Shown here piece by piece: positions 10,636 to 22,504 of a DNA stretch of 64,000 nt (within the stretch, counting starts at the first letter, position 1; every line of letters starts with the position of its first letter). A model generated the notes under the pieces. The model made no database searches. It was given only the letters and a program-made list of their open reading frames with translations, and was not told where the DNA came from. The DNA is from Gigaspora rosea. Taxonomy: Eukaryota > Glomeromycota > Glomeromycetes > Diversisporales > Gigasporaceae. Location of the stretch: positions 382,182 through 446,181 of the forward strand of contig QKWP01000074.1 in the NCBI GenBank assembly GCA_003550325.1. Direction: 5' to 3'. The position numbers were made by a program, and so were the translations under genes.

Positions 10636-13600
10636 AGGCGCCATAATTGCACTAAGGAAACATGGCAAGATTTGTGCCTTGCCAAACAAAGGGAAAAACA
10701 ATGCACAAAACCAACAAACAATTAACACAATACAATTCAATATAGACTCAGAAAGAAGTGGTTTAGATAATCTCAATATAAGCTGTCATAATATTAATGG
10801 GCTCAAATACAATAGTTCAAAGGTAGAACAATTAATCGAATGGGGAGTAGAAGAAAAAGTGGATATAATAGGTTTAGCGGAAACTAATATAACGAGTAAA
10901 GAGGGCAAATTTATATTAAAAGACGATATTCGATATGTCTCCTTCTGGGCAAATGCTTGTAAAGATAAGAAGAAAGGCTCAGGAATTGGCTTATTGGTCT
11001 CAAAACTATGGGAACCCCACCTGGGGAAAGTTAAAAGAGGAAATGAGTATTTTTTAGAAGCAATCTTCTTCTTCAAACAATTTACTCTAGTGATAATAAT
11101 GCTTTATATCGCTCCGAACGACAAGGTTTTTTCAAAAAAGATGCAACAACTAGTAGTTAAAAGAATATTAGAGGGAAAGCAAAGTGAACACTTTGTGATA
11201 ATGGGTGACTTTAACTACATTATCGACCCAAAGCTAGATCGTCTTAATGAAAATTCAAACACAAAACAGAAGCACCTTCCACTACATACCTGATTAATAA
11301 ATTAAGACTTTGTGGACACATACAGGAAAGTGAATTCAGATTCGAAAGAAGTTACATAATCTAATCAGGAAAACGGTACAAGAATTAATCAAGTCTGGAT
11401 CTCAAACAACCTGCTTGCAGGTTTAATGAAGGCTCAAATTTTGAATATGTCAGTAATTACTAGTAGTGACCACAAGGTATCAACGGTAGGGATCAGAATC
11501 GAATATTTAAAAGCTGCACGAAGTATAGCAAAAACTAAAAGAAAAGGTTATCAAAGGACAATTTACCTATATGATAATGCTAGTGAAGAAGACTGGGATA
11601 GTTATGCCAGTGATCTTGACACATATCTAACAAAAAGGAACTCAATAGATTCATTGGAAAGAATTGATCCGAAGAAAACGATCGATCAAAACTTGCTAGA
11701 TCGAATATGGGATAGTTTTATGAACAGAATTCTCTGTGCTGCGAATAAAAATATACCCAAAAAGAGAATCCTAAATTCACTTAATAATAGAAAGAAGGAA
11801 ACAAAGAAGAAAAAGTCTCTCCTATATCGAAGTGTAGTTGAAATTAGTAAGATCATTAGAGAGATTAGCAAGTTTAAAGCAAAAAGAGAACAGGAAAAGT
11901 TCGCAAAATGGAACAAAACAATTTCTCCAATAAGCACAGCATTAAATATTAAAATGGATCATTGGGAAGGACAGGATTTATTTAATTGGCAAGAGGATCT
12001 TAGAGGTTGGTGGAGGATACTAAACCAGAAATTAGCGTCAGAACGCTACAAGAAAAACCTTACACAAATTGAACAATACACAAACGAAAGATGTGAAATG
12101 ATACATGGTAGACAAGGCAAAATGCTCAAAAGTCTTCTAGAAAAACCATTTAATAAAATCCAACTAGACAGAGTTATAGTGCAAGAAAATGGAACTTGGG
12201 AGCTATTGAACAGTCCGCAAGAAGTATTGGACAAAGCCAAAGAGCATTTTCAGAGACAGTTCAACAGCACAAGCACACCAATAGAAAGCTCTACTACGTG
12301 GCAAGAATGGGCAGAATATTTTGAACCAAAAGACAAAATAAAGGTAGAATGGTATGAAAGCCTAGGTGAAGAGATCTCAGAGGAGGAATGGTACGAGACG
12401 CTCTCAGAAGTGAAGAAAAATCTGCTCCAGATATATCTGGTATAGATTATACCCTTATTAAAAAAGCAAGTGCAGATACGCAGGTGCTCTTCAGAAAGTT
12501 TGCGGAAATATGTATAAGGAGTGGTCAAGTTCCAGAAAAGTGGAAAATAGCGCAAATGTATCCAATCCCCAAGGAAGTGAACTGGGAGTACAGTCTTTAT
12601 AATGTGAGACCTATAGCACTACTGGAAACATTTCGTAAATGCGTAACTCGTATCCTCACGAAAAGACTTTCGAGAATTATGGTTGAATACAATATTCTTC
12701 AAGGATACAACTTTGCAGAACTCCCGGGTAACTCCACGGAGAACCCAGTGCATGCTATTAACGCAATAATGGAGGATGCTAAAGAGAAAAGAAAGGAGCT
12801 ATGGTTGCTTATGCAAGATATGTCAAAGGCTTTTGACTTTGTGCCCTTACATATGCTGAACCTAGCTCTAAAAAGAATCAAGCTTCCAGATAATATATGT
12901 TTCTTCATCTTAAATTTATTTCAAGAAAGGAAGATTAAGGTTATAACAGCACACGGGTTAACTGAAGAGATACAGACACACAGAGGAATCGATCAAGGAG
13001 AGGTCATCTCCCCCTTGTTGTGAAGATTGTTCTACGATCCACTACTGTGCTGGGTGCAAGAAAATAAGTTATTAGGATATAGGTTGCAGTCTAAAAGCTA
13101 TACAGATCTTGCCTTTGAACACAATATAACTTCAACAGCTAGGATTGCAGTAGTCGCATACGCTGACGACACAACCTGGATAGCGGAATCAAAGGAACAA
13201 CTTAGTGAAATAACTCGTGTAGCTGAGCAGTTTTATTCGCTTAACCAAATCAAGGTCAATGGTAATAAATCTAAACTGCTAGTAATTAATAGCTGCAGCC
13301 CTGACCAAGAAATTGTTCTTAGTGAGCAAAAAGTAGCACCGGAAAAAAGAAGGTTCTTAATTAGGGTATTGGGAGTTTGGATTAGTAAGGTATGCAAGAA
13401 TCACTCATTCGACAAAAAGTATCTTATATTGTGAAACAAGTAATAGGCACTCTGTACAAAAAGAAAATAACTGTTAGTCAACTAACCTACCTTAACAATA
13501 TGGTCATAATTCCAAAATTATGTTATATACTACAAACATCTAAACTTTCAAAACACGCATTAGAAAGAATCCACCAGCCATATATCAAACTTTGTAAACA

Positions 13601-16143
13601 AAAAATTGGGCTAGCTGGTACAGCAAATAACCAGATTATTACGCACAACAATCTAGTAAACATTAAGCCTCTCTGGTCAGAACTTTTAATAAAACAGTTG
13701 ACTAGTGTTCAGAAAAGACTTGGCAGTCACAGTATCATAGAAGAAATTACAAGAATTCGAATTGATCAGGGTATTGCATGTGCCGGCTACCTTGACTAGA
13801 CACATATCGCAGGTTCGCCAGTTTGGCTCGCTAAAATTTGGCGAAATAATCTGGCATGTTTGACACTTTTCAAGGCAAAAAGTATGGATTGTGAGATCAA
13901 TCTCTATGGAGAGGAGCAACTAGAACGAAGGCCAGGTTCACTGGGTATGGAAGTTAATAAAATTTTGCCAGAAAAGGTTTTTACAAAGGCCTACTATCAC
14001 CTCTTCGAACTGGGAATAGTATATATAGAACAACTATTAGAAGAGGATAGAAAAACCCTTCTAACGTGGCCGCAAATCAAGTTACTCCGAGCAGGAAGCA
14101 AGAAGGGTAGAAAAGCTGGCTGGTTCAAATTTTTGGAAGAAAACTTAATTATAGATCCAAGCATGCGCCAAATCGATACAAGTTTTCAAACAAAGACACT
14201 GAATAACCTCGCTTCTAGACTGGTCCTTAATAAGCTACAAGAAGATAATAGGCACAAAGAGGGAATCTATTTTAAAACAAAAACTCATCAACTGAGCTAG
14301 GCAAGGTTCTAAAAAAGGGTGGTAATAGAATCCTTGTGGAGCACTAGATTTCAGCAAAGGCTCAAAACCCTCTAATAAGAATGACCAGTAAGTGTAGGGG
14401 TTGTGCACTAAATATGCTCAAAGCTAGCCCAAATTGAGTTAGCTGAATTTACAAACACAATATAATTGGAGTTTTTCCCTTATCGGAAAAGTTAGTTGAA
14501 GCAGGGCACCTGCTAATATCACCAGAAATGTTTGAAAGATCGGGTATAAAGTTTAATGAAACAAAAGGTACGGAATCGATTCTACAAGAATTGGAAACTA
14601 TAGAGGAATTAGAAGTAGAAATAGCTAAAAATAGAACAAAAAATTTAGACGTAGCCTCAGATTTGATAGATAGTTTGTTAAGGATTTTGAATAGGGTAGA
14701 AAAAAACTTAGTTTTTTATACAGATGGTTCTTTGGTAATAAGAGAGGAGTCAAACCCAAATACGGCACAAATGGGATTTAGTTGGGTATTAGTAGATCTA
14801 GAAAAAAACATAGCATTAGACGAATACTATGGAAAAACAAGTCTATGGCCGTCTTCAACCAAACCAGAACTTCTAGCAATTTGGTCAGCACTCCTGGTCT
14901 GCCCGAAGGGAAGTGTAGTTACAATTTGTACTGATAGCCTAGCCGCTATTAACAGCATTGAAAAGGGTTGAAAACAGGTATCCAATAGCGGTTAGTATAA
15001 GAAAAAGAACTATATGATAGTCTCACAAATTGTTGAACTATGTATGATTAAGCAACTCGAGCTTATTTTGCAAAAGGTTAAAGGTCATAGTGATGACGTA
15101 TGGAATGATAGAGCGGATCATCTAGCAAAAACAGCAATCAGAGATTCTGCTACAAGCTCAGTGTCTATAGAAAACAGATACTTGATACTGGGGCATTATA
15201 TTGGAAAGGGATCCTGGTTGAAATGCCCACTCGCGAATTTCTCAGTATACTACACAATATGAACTTGAATTTTACATAGAGTGAAACAAAAGCCTTCGAA
15301 GCAGTTAAAGTGGAGAATAAAGAAGATAACTTTTGCTGAAAAATTTTCTGGGATAGGTATAAAACCCAGCTCGGGACCAGGTGTAATTCTATTTCCAAAA
15401 GCAAAAAGGTATCAACACAGATTAAATTTCTGATGAATTTGGCTCCAACTCTTGAAGTACTGCATAAGTGAAAACTGAATATCTACGACTCGCCAAACTG
15501 TATCTTTTGCCAGGAAAGCGAAATTGAAACACTGAGCCATATTATGAAATGTACCACCTTCGAGTTAAAATGGAAAAGAATCGAAGCACTCACAGAAGAA
15601 AATGCTTGGAATACGCTTACTCCAGAAGCTAAAAGCAGGATTAACCCACCTGCAATCTCTAGGATTATATTTGAAATGGACGTAAATAGTAGAGCCAGTA
15701 TTAGGTTAAACATGGCCAAAGGACTGATAAGCCAAAAGGTAGTAGACAAGCTCAACGAATTCTTTTCAAATTACAGAAACACCAAGGTTGCTATAATGGC
15801 TGTCCTCCAGGGGTACTGGAATCATTTCTATGAAGACATCTGGAAAAAAAGGTGTGATTAAATAATCAGCTGGGAAAAAAGACTAGGAATAATGAAACAG
15901 TCAAAACGACCAGAATCATGCGGGCCTACTAATGGTGAAGCCGGCCCGTCAGTACAGAGAAACATTAATAAAGGAGTAGGAGTAGGATCGAGTAAACATA
16001 AAAAACAAGGAACTCCTAATTCAATAGTGAAACAGAAAAAAGGGAAAAAGGACATTACATTGTTAGAAATAAACCATGCAACATTAGTTGCAATAGAAAA
16101 CTTTATTAAAACTGGTAGGAAACCCTACTGGTATGGTTCTTGA
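10636..16143 (+). pseudogene. LINE ORF2: endonuclease, reverse transcriptase, RNase H, zinc knuckle; multiply broken
   Basis: Endonuclease (10679-11490): HNINGL, AETN, GSGIGLLVSK, IAPND, VIMGDFN and, after a frame change near 11270, RINQVWIS and SSDHK. Reverse transcriptase (about 12430-13430): RPIALL, DMSKAFDFV, GIDQGEVISPLL and the catalytic YADDTTW at about 13160. RNase H (14700-15150): YTDGSL, KPELLAIWSA, CTDSLAAI and HSDDVWNDRADHLA. A CCHC-type knuckle, CIFCQESEIETLSHIMKC, lies near 15498-15551, followed by a basic tail. Stops include TAA 11357-11359, TGA 13021-13023 (where a Trp is expected after ISPLL) and TGA 14969-14971. Frame changes occur near 11270, 12420, 13390, 13800-13860 and 14300-14528. 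ORF2 would nick target DNA and reverse-transcribe the element RNA; this copy cannot. Confidence 0.88.
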
Positions 16144-16206
16144 CAGTATTTTGACGTTGAGACCCAACTTCCAGAAGTTGGTGCGACAGGTCGTATTTGG
16201 GCACTC

Positions 16207-16347
16207 NNNNNNNNNNNNNNNNNNNNNNNNNNNNNNNNNNNNNNNNNNNNNNNNNNNNNNNNNNNNNNNNNNNNNNNNNNNNNNNNNNNNNNNNNNNNNN
16301 NNNNNNNNNNNNNNNNNNNNNNNNNNNNNNNNNNNNNNNNNNNNNNN
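16207..16347. other. Assembly gap (141 N)
   Basis: A run of undetermined bases. It separates the 3' part of the LINE from a mariner-type MITE, so the LINE terminus and anything between are unknown. Confidence 0.99.
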
Positions 16348-16363
16348 ATTAAGTATATTGTTA

Positions 16364-16910
16364 CTGTATTTTCCTGAAAATAAGCTACCTTTTTTTGGAC
16401 AAAAAGTTATACAAAAAATCGGGGGTAGCTTATTTTCAGGTAAAATCAATTTTTGACCGATTGTAGAAAGTTGCTACATAGTAAAGTCAAAATTTTACTA
16501 TGTAAATCGATTAAAATCGATCAAGTAACCTTGTTTGGAAGATCAAAATACACTTATTCTGAAATTTTCATTAAGATCTGAGAACTTATTATTATTTGAC
16601 TTTTAATTTTTACTTTGACGAATATATTTTTTTAAAAATTTTAATTTTTTCGCAAACGTAAATATCAAAAGTCACTTAATAAAAAGTCCTCTAATATTTA
16701 TGAAAATTTTATAGTAAGTGTATTTTGACCTGCTGAATAGGTTTACTTAATCGATTTTAATCGATTAATTTAGTAAAATTTAGATTTTACTATATAGCGA
16801 CTTTTTCAATCATAGGGGTAGCTTATTTTCGGGTTAAAGACGTTTTGGAGTTTTTTGACCAAAAGAGAGGTAGCTATTTTCGAAGGTAGCTTATTTTGGG
16901 GAAAATACAG
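16364..16910. mobile_element. Tc1/mariner-type foldback MITE (TA target)
   Basis: The ends CTGTATTTTCCTGAAAATAA and its inverted partner near 16884-16910 (TTATTTTGGGGAAAATACAG) are flanked by TA on both sides (16362-16363, 16911-16912). The arms pair further in (GGGGTAGCTTATTTTC; AAAATCGATTAAAATCGAT near 16500 and 16755). 547 bases, no transposase. Confidence 0.75.
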
Positions 16911-16912
16911 TA

Positions 16913-17420
16913 TACTTTATTTATAGAATATTTTCTTTAAAATATATTTTATAAACTTTTTTATGAAAATTTTTTAAAATTATTAATAAACTTTAAAGCA
17001 ATAAAAGTTTAAAGTTTTTATTTTAAATTTTTACTATAAAATTTTTCTTTAGTTTTCTTAAATTTTATATGTTCCTGTCTATAAAAAAAATTTCACTTCT
17101 AATACAAGTCCTAATTTTTACAAGTAAATCACAAAAGTTGCGATAATAAAAGTTGTAATCCTTTTTATAAACTATATCATTCTATTAAATCAGAAAGTTA
17201 GAGCTAATATTTATAGAGTTCGCCAAAAAAAGTAAATAATTTTTTGGATAAAAAATTTTTTAAAATTTGTCTATTTTAAATAATACTATAATATAATCCT
17301 TATTTTCAAATATTATCAAAAAAAAATTTAATCTTAAGTTTTAAAAAATATAGATCATAAGCATATTTATAGCAATTTTCTAGCCAAATTTGCCTGGATT
17401 TGCTTACAGTTTAAGGGATC
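16913..17420 (-). repeat. Dispersed repeat family S, copy 1 (reverse orientation)
   Basis: Shares with 42650-43470, in reverse, a series of blocks in the same order: TATAGACAGGAACATATAAAA, TTACTTGTAAAAATTAGGAC and the end GGCAAATTTGGCTAG. No ORF. The mariner MITE to its left may be inserted in its terminus. Confidence 0.55.
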
Positions 17421-17717
17421 ATATAATCTGATTATTAATATGTTTTATTTTTAAAAATAATTATGATATGTTCTAATTATTATCAAGATATATTCCTGTT
17501 TAGTTATAAAAATAATTATAAAGTAATCCAATTAGCACAGCAGTATTAGAAATTAGTATTCTCAGAGTTTTTATAAAACACTATTAATGTGAACAGTATA
17601 AATTTTTACTGTTTACTATTAAAAATTTTTTTGAGAACAGTAAAATAATAATTTTGTTCTTATAAATATATAATATAATTTTGTAGCAAACCAAAAACTA
17701 ATAAAAATTATATTTAA
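17421..17717. other. No gene seen; dispersed repeat fragment
   Basis: About 70 bases near 17475-17540 (AATAATTATAAAGTAATCC and its surroundings) recur near 21095-21158. Inverted GAACAGTA motifs lie near 17592 and 17636. No coding sequence. Confidence 0.4.
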
Positions 17718-18085
17718 GGGTAGGGTGAATGTAGATCAATTTTCATATGATTAAATGGTACAGCAAAATTTTATATAGAAAGCAAACACATGCTTCTAAT
17801 AAAACTTTTTAGAATTATAGCCAATATTCCCCAAAATTTCGTAGTATATAATTTGAAACTTCTAATTTGTTATAGTAAAATTTCAAATCCTATATCATTT
17901 GAAAAAATCTACCTTCATATATTTGTAAAAAAACTTAGATGACCTCAAAATTTCTTAGATCACACAAAAATTATTAATTCTGATTGGTTGAATCTATGTT
18001 GTTTACAATTCTGATTGGTCGATCACCTGATTTTATATGATTACAATATGATCACTATTAAAAATGATCTATGTTTACCCTATCC
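17718..18085. mobile_element. piggyBac-like MITE flanked by TTAA
   Basis: The ends GGGTAGGGTGAATGTAGATC and GATCTATGTTTACCCTATCC are inverted with a few mismatches, and TTAA lies exactly at both boundaries (17714-17717, 18086-18089). TTAA targets are the hallmark of piggyBac. 368 bases, no transposase. A lone related end, CTACATACACCCTACC followed by TTAA, is at about 23257-23276. Confidence 0.6.
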
Positions 18086-18695
18086 TTAATTTTCATAAAT
18101 AAGATTTCTAATGCATAATAACTACTTATTTGCAGTATCCTCTTCTAATAATCTTTAGTCCAAATGTTTCCAAAAGCACTGATTTATAAAGCTTTGCTAT
18201 TAGTATACTTGTAATCTATAGAGAAGTAATCTGGCTACAAAAAGCAGATTGTATATAAGAACTGAAATAGAGTTAAAAAAGTACATTCTCTTTATGAGTT
18301 AGACTCTTTGTTATTATAAAAAAGTAGTAGAGCAACAACTCTGGGGTTTTTGTTAAAAGGTATAAAAACATTGGTAAGTATTCTTTTGGTTAAATACGCT
18401 ATTCATTAAAGCATATACTCTTATATTCTTTACAAGTTGGTATATCTTTTAATTGCTTCTTGAACTTTTTGAAATTTTGCCAAAAAGTGGCAATTAGCTT
18501 ACTCTTCCAAAAGATCAACAATGTTTACTTCTTTCAATTCAGGAATATGACTATCTAATTAGAATTAAGTCATTAGTGAGTTTTGAGTTCTGTGAAATGA
18601 ACTACAAATAATACATAAAAAACTTTAAAGAATTATTTGAATAAATTTTTTTTAGAATTTTTTATTAGGTGTAGTTCTTTTTTATAATATATATA

Positions 18696-19688
18696 TGGTC
18701 CGGTACAAAAATGTAGATACACCAATCTATTCATAATAAAATAAATTTTTTTTCTAATTAATATAAACTTTTAATTAACTTTATTTATTATATAGGTTCT
18801 GGGAAATATTTAAATATAAATTTTATTGGAAATTTTTATTTTTAAAAAATTTTTGTTAATTTTTTATTTTTTCAATTTGTTTAATACAAAAATATAAATA
18901 TACTAAAATTAAAAATTTAATTTTGTCTACATATAAAAGTTTTTTAATTTTAATTATCTATTTATAATTTTTTCATACTAAATAAAACAAGTTCTAAGCT
19001 ATCTTTTGATATAATTTTTATTAGCTTTTTATAGACATTTAATTGTATAATAATTATTTTAATTTTAATTTTTTTTAAAATACAAGCAAAAATGGTCCTT
19101 TTAAAAAATATTATTTTTGTTATAAATATATAACTTGATAAGTTTATATTGTACAAGAGTATTGTTATATATATGCTAAATATATAGTTAAAATTTTAGC
19201 TTAATTGAATTAGTAGATATTAAAATACAAATTTTTAAAATTTAATAATTATTACTACATATAAAATTACTATATAAAGTAATATGTACAACCACTGTAC
19301 AACCTTATGATGTAATTAGGTCTTATTTTATATATTAACAACTACTGATCCAATTAAGCTAAAATTTTAACTATATATTTAGCATATATATGGCAATGCA
19401 CTTGCTTAATATAAATTTATAAAGTTGCATTTTGATAGCGAAAATAATTTTTTTTAAAAACAACTTTTTTTCTTGCTTTTTTTTTTTAAAAAATTAAGGT
19501 TTTAAAAAAATTTATAACACAACAAACAAACTATAAAAAAATAATAAAAATTATATCAAAAAGTAGCATAGAGCTTTCTTTATTAGATATAAAAAAAATT
19601 ATAAATAAATAGTTAAAATTGATAAACTTTTATATATAGACAAAATTGACTTTTAGTTTTGGTGTATCTACATTTTTGCACTGGCCCA
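18696..19688. mobile_element. Tc1/mariner-like element, non-autonomous, TA target
   Basis: The ends TGGTCCGGTACAAAAATGTAG and the inverted right end TTTTTGCACTGGCCCA (19673-19688) are flanked by TA. The terminal sequence is related to that of the transposase-bearing element at 24407-26136. The interior is extremely AT-rich without a readable transposase, and it contains a further palindrome at 19143-19415. Confidence 0.7.
19143..19415. repeat. Palindrome nested in the Tc1-like element
   Basis: The left arm contains ATATATATGCTAAATATATA and GTTAAAATTTTAGCTTAATT; the right arm carries the same blocks inverted up to TTTAGCATATATATGGC. Arms are about 80-90 bases, spacer about 90. It may be another MITE insertion; target duplication unclear. 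Confidence 0.6.
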
Positions 19689-19740
19689 TAAAATACTTTG
19701 GCAGATTTTTCTGTATAGTATTATCTAGAGGATAGTTAAA

Positions 19741-21402
19741 TATATGGGTTGTATTACACAAGTAGATCAATTACTGACCGAACTATCACCCTCATAAATT
19801 AGTTACACAAACAAAATTTCATATTAAAAATTTGCTTTTCTTTATTTTTTCAACACATATATATGTAAAAGCAGCTGATTCATAAAGTTAAAGTTGCTTT
19901 ACCCATATATATAAATGAAATCTTTCTATTTAAATTGGACCACTAGTTACTTTCTTTTTAGTTTTATATGTTATTTTGCTATTTTAGCAATAAAAACTTA
20001 AACCTATATTTTATTTTTAAAGTTTTTAATAAAAAAGCTACAAGTTTTTTTTGTTTATAAAAAGAGTTTTCTTTTATTATTGTGTATTTTTTTCATGTGT
20101 CTAATAAAATTTTGCTTAGTTTAGAGAAATTTCAAACTGCTAATTCAATTTTCAAAAAAATTTAAAAATAAACTGGTGAAAAAATTATATAATTATAAAC
20201 ATGAGCATTTTGCTGTTATCAGCTAATAATTATTTTTGCATAGTTGATTGATTATTGGCTAATATTTCATTTTGAACATGTAGTAATATTGTATTACTTA
20301 TGGATTTATATATGGTGACAGTTTCAAAGATCGATTATCTACTTGTATAACATTGGGTTGTCTTCCATATATTTAACTATCCCCTAGGTATTATATAATT
20401 TTTATTTTATAGTATAGCCTTTGCTATTTTATTTATTTTTTTTTGTTTTGTTTTTTCTATAGTAGCATTAGTTCTACTTTTAGTATAGGCTTTTCTTTTT
20501 TTTAGTTTATTTACATTTAGTTTATCATTTAGGTTTTGTAGTTTTTTTCCTTTTTTTTATCTTTACTTTTTTTTTATTTTGTTTTTTTCATATGGTTGTA
20601 CAAATTAATATTCCATGATCCTATCATAAAATGCTAGAAAGTGAGATTTGAAGAGAATTCTAAATTATTGGCAGTTCTAACTTCTTCAAGTTTTCAACTT
20701 TCAGAAAATTTTGTAGCAGATCGTATCTAGGCACTTATTGAAACAGCTGAGTAATGTTGAACTTATATAATAGGTGGGAATAAATAGATAGTTTTTAGAT
20801 TTTTATTAACTATGTATATAACTTAGCTAAGTTCTAGCAAGACTGTTCAAGAATAAAAAAATAACTACTTATTTGAGAGTATACTTTATATTTATAATAT
20901 TATGTTAGTTTTATTATTATTGTTATTACTATTATTATTATTATTATTAGTAAGAACAATAACCAATAGTTTGAGAACACATGTAGCTATTATACTGTTC
21001 TCATGAGAACAGTGTTCAAGTCTGAAATTTCTAATACTAAATCTAATTATTAATAAATATATTCATGTTTTATTCAGAAAATAATTATAACTTAGTTATT
21101 ATAAAGATATATTCTAGTTTATTTATAACAATAATTATAAAGTAATCCAATTATTAGTATGCTATTTTTTTAAATTAATTACAATTAATCAGAATAGTTC
21201 TGGAATATAAAATATATAAACTATTCTAGAAAATGCTCATATATTAGGAATAAAATATAATTAATATCTAATTATTTTTGGAATATTTTCCAAAAACAGA
21301 AATATTTTTAAAATATAATTTAGTTAATAAACTGGGATATTTTTAGAATATTTTTTGAATATTTCTGGTATTATAATCTGGAATATTTTCAGAATATAAT
21401 TA
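19741..21402. other. No gene seen; T-rich tail of family R and AT-rich repeats
   Basis: From about 20390 to 20590 a T-rich stretch with TTTAGTTTATTTAC-like phrases resembles the T-rich tails after the other family R copies (41530-41730, 55600-55740). Near 20994-21014 GTTCTCATGAGAACAG is a perfect hairpin. From 21210 to 21400 GGAATATTTTC-like units recur. No coding exon. Confidence 0.4.
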
Positions 21403-21662
21403 CTGTAAACTGCTATATACAAGACCCAGATATTAGACCCCTATATACTAGATCTGGATATAAAACTCAAAGTCTACAATAACCAAATGCAGTTTTTTTT
21501 CAAATATCTAGGCTGTCTACTATGAATGAAAAATATGCATGCTGTTTAAATTTTTCCTTCTAATAGTAAAAACTCTCCACCAGGTACTATATCTGGGGTT
21601 TAATATTAAATTTTAAAATTGGTGGAATGTAAGAGACTGGGTCTTTTATACACAGTTTACTG
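21403..21662. mobile_element. Mariner-type MITE (CTGTAAACTG ends, TA target)
   Basis: The left end CTGTAAACTGCTATATACAA is inverted as TTTTATACACAGTTTACTG, both sides being followed inward by a GACCCAG block. TA flanks at 21401-21402 and 21663-21664. 260 bases, no ORF. Confidence 0.65.
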
Positions 21663-21819
21663 TATTTTTTTTTTATAGAGAAATTTGTAGTGTATAAAAA
21701 GGTCTTACACTTAGCTCCTATCTTTTCTAGTCCAATTATAGTAAACTATGATTACTAGAAACCAGTATAGATCTGAAGTATTAAGTATTCAATTTGATTA
21801 GATTCTATGTAGTCTATAC

Positions 21820-22109
21820 CAGTATATAAAATCTAATCCCAAAAGTATGTGAATCTTGTGCACATTGTATATATAATTTATATGAACAATTTTAAAAATT
21901 TGTGAAACTATGTAGCTTTGTTATATAATTAAATTTATATGAATATTCCGAATTATATACAATAAATTATATGCATGATGCACTCTATGTGCATCTTATG
22001 TATTTATTTTAGTGCACTATTTAGCCCCAAACTATGTGAATTATGTGCATATTTCTAACCAAAAATATGTGAAACTTTTTAAAAACGTGCACATAGATTT
22101 TATATACTA
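21820..22109. mobile_element. hAT-type MITE with GTGCAC-rich interior
   Basis: The ends CAGTATATAAAATCTA and TAGATTTTATATACTA are inverted, with flanks GTCTATAC and GTTTATAC (7 of 8). Internal ATGTGAA and GTGCACAT motifs resemble those in the elements at 27458-27868 and 51263-51864, which also begin CAGTGT and share an AAAATT block. Confidence 0.7.
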
Positions 22110-22117
22110 GTTTATAC

Positions 22118-22504
22118 TATATGGGTGTAATAAATTTTAACCGCACAACACACTATAACCTATTTTTTATCTGATCATATATTTTAATTGATCAAAACTT
22201 ACAATAGACTATTGCATTACCATTAGGCCATTTTGTAGTTTGAAACTTTGTTTAACATTATTCCTCCTTCATTTCCTAAGCTCCCCCAAAAATTAAACAA
22301 AAAGTATTAAAAGTTTGGTCGATAAGATAGCTAGTATAGCAGACGGGATTTTTCAGCTTATGTTTGGTATTCCTCAGTGCACTATGTTTAATTATTATAT
22401 TTCTTAATTTTTACTCTACTCCTTAAATACAAAAAAATAACATTAATGAAGTTTCAACTTTAAATGCCCTTACTCAAATAGTACAGGCATTCAGAGCGTG
22501 CAAA
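22118..22504. other. No gene seen
   Basis: AT-rich sequence with a slightly more complex stretch at 22190-22400 but no supported reading frame or terminal repeats. Confidence 0.4.

Larger units (their letters stand above)
9101..16206 (+). mobile_element. Degenerate non-LTR retrotransposon (LINE) with RNase H, 3' end lost in gap
   Basis: Two consecutive ORFs in LINE order: a nucleic-acid-binding ORF1 (9101-10635), then ORF2 with APE-type endonuclease, reverse transcriptase, RNase H and a CCHC knuckle (10636-15861) plus a basic tail to 16143. The order EN-RT-RNH is found in the I, Tad1 and some L1 groups; I cannot assign the clade without a tree. Several stops and frameshifts make this copy inactive. 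The 3' end disappears into a run of N at 16207, so neither poly-A tail nor target duplication can be examined. Confidence 0.9.
18290..19740 (+). repeat. Repeat family R, copy D, split by a Tc1-like element
   Basis: CTTCCAAAAGATCAACAATG near 18507 and AATACTTTGGCAGATTTTTC near 19692 match landmarks of the better copies at 40889-41512, 53931-54540 and 54962-55570. The two halves are separated by the element at 18696-19688, which sits where the other copies read straight through (ACATATAATACTTTGG). Left border uncertain. Confidence 0.55.

Noticed and set aside
16364-16456. ORFs spanning the N run on both strands
   Set aside because: They are artefacts of translating through undetermined bases and a foldback element.
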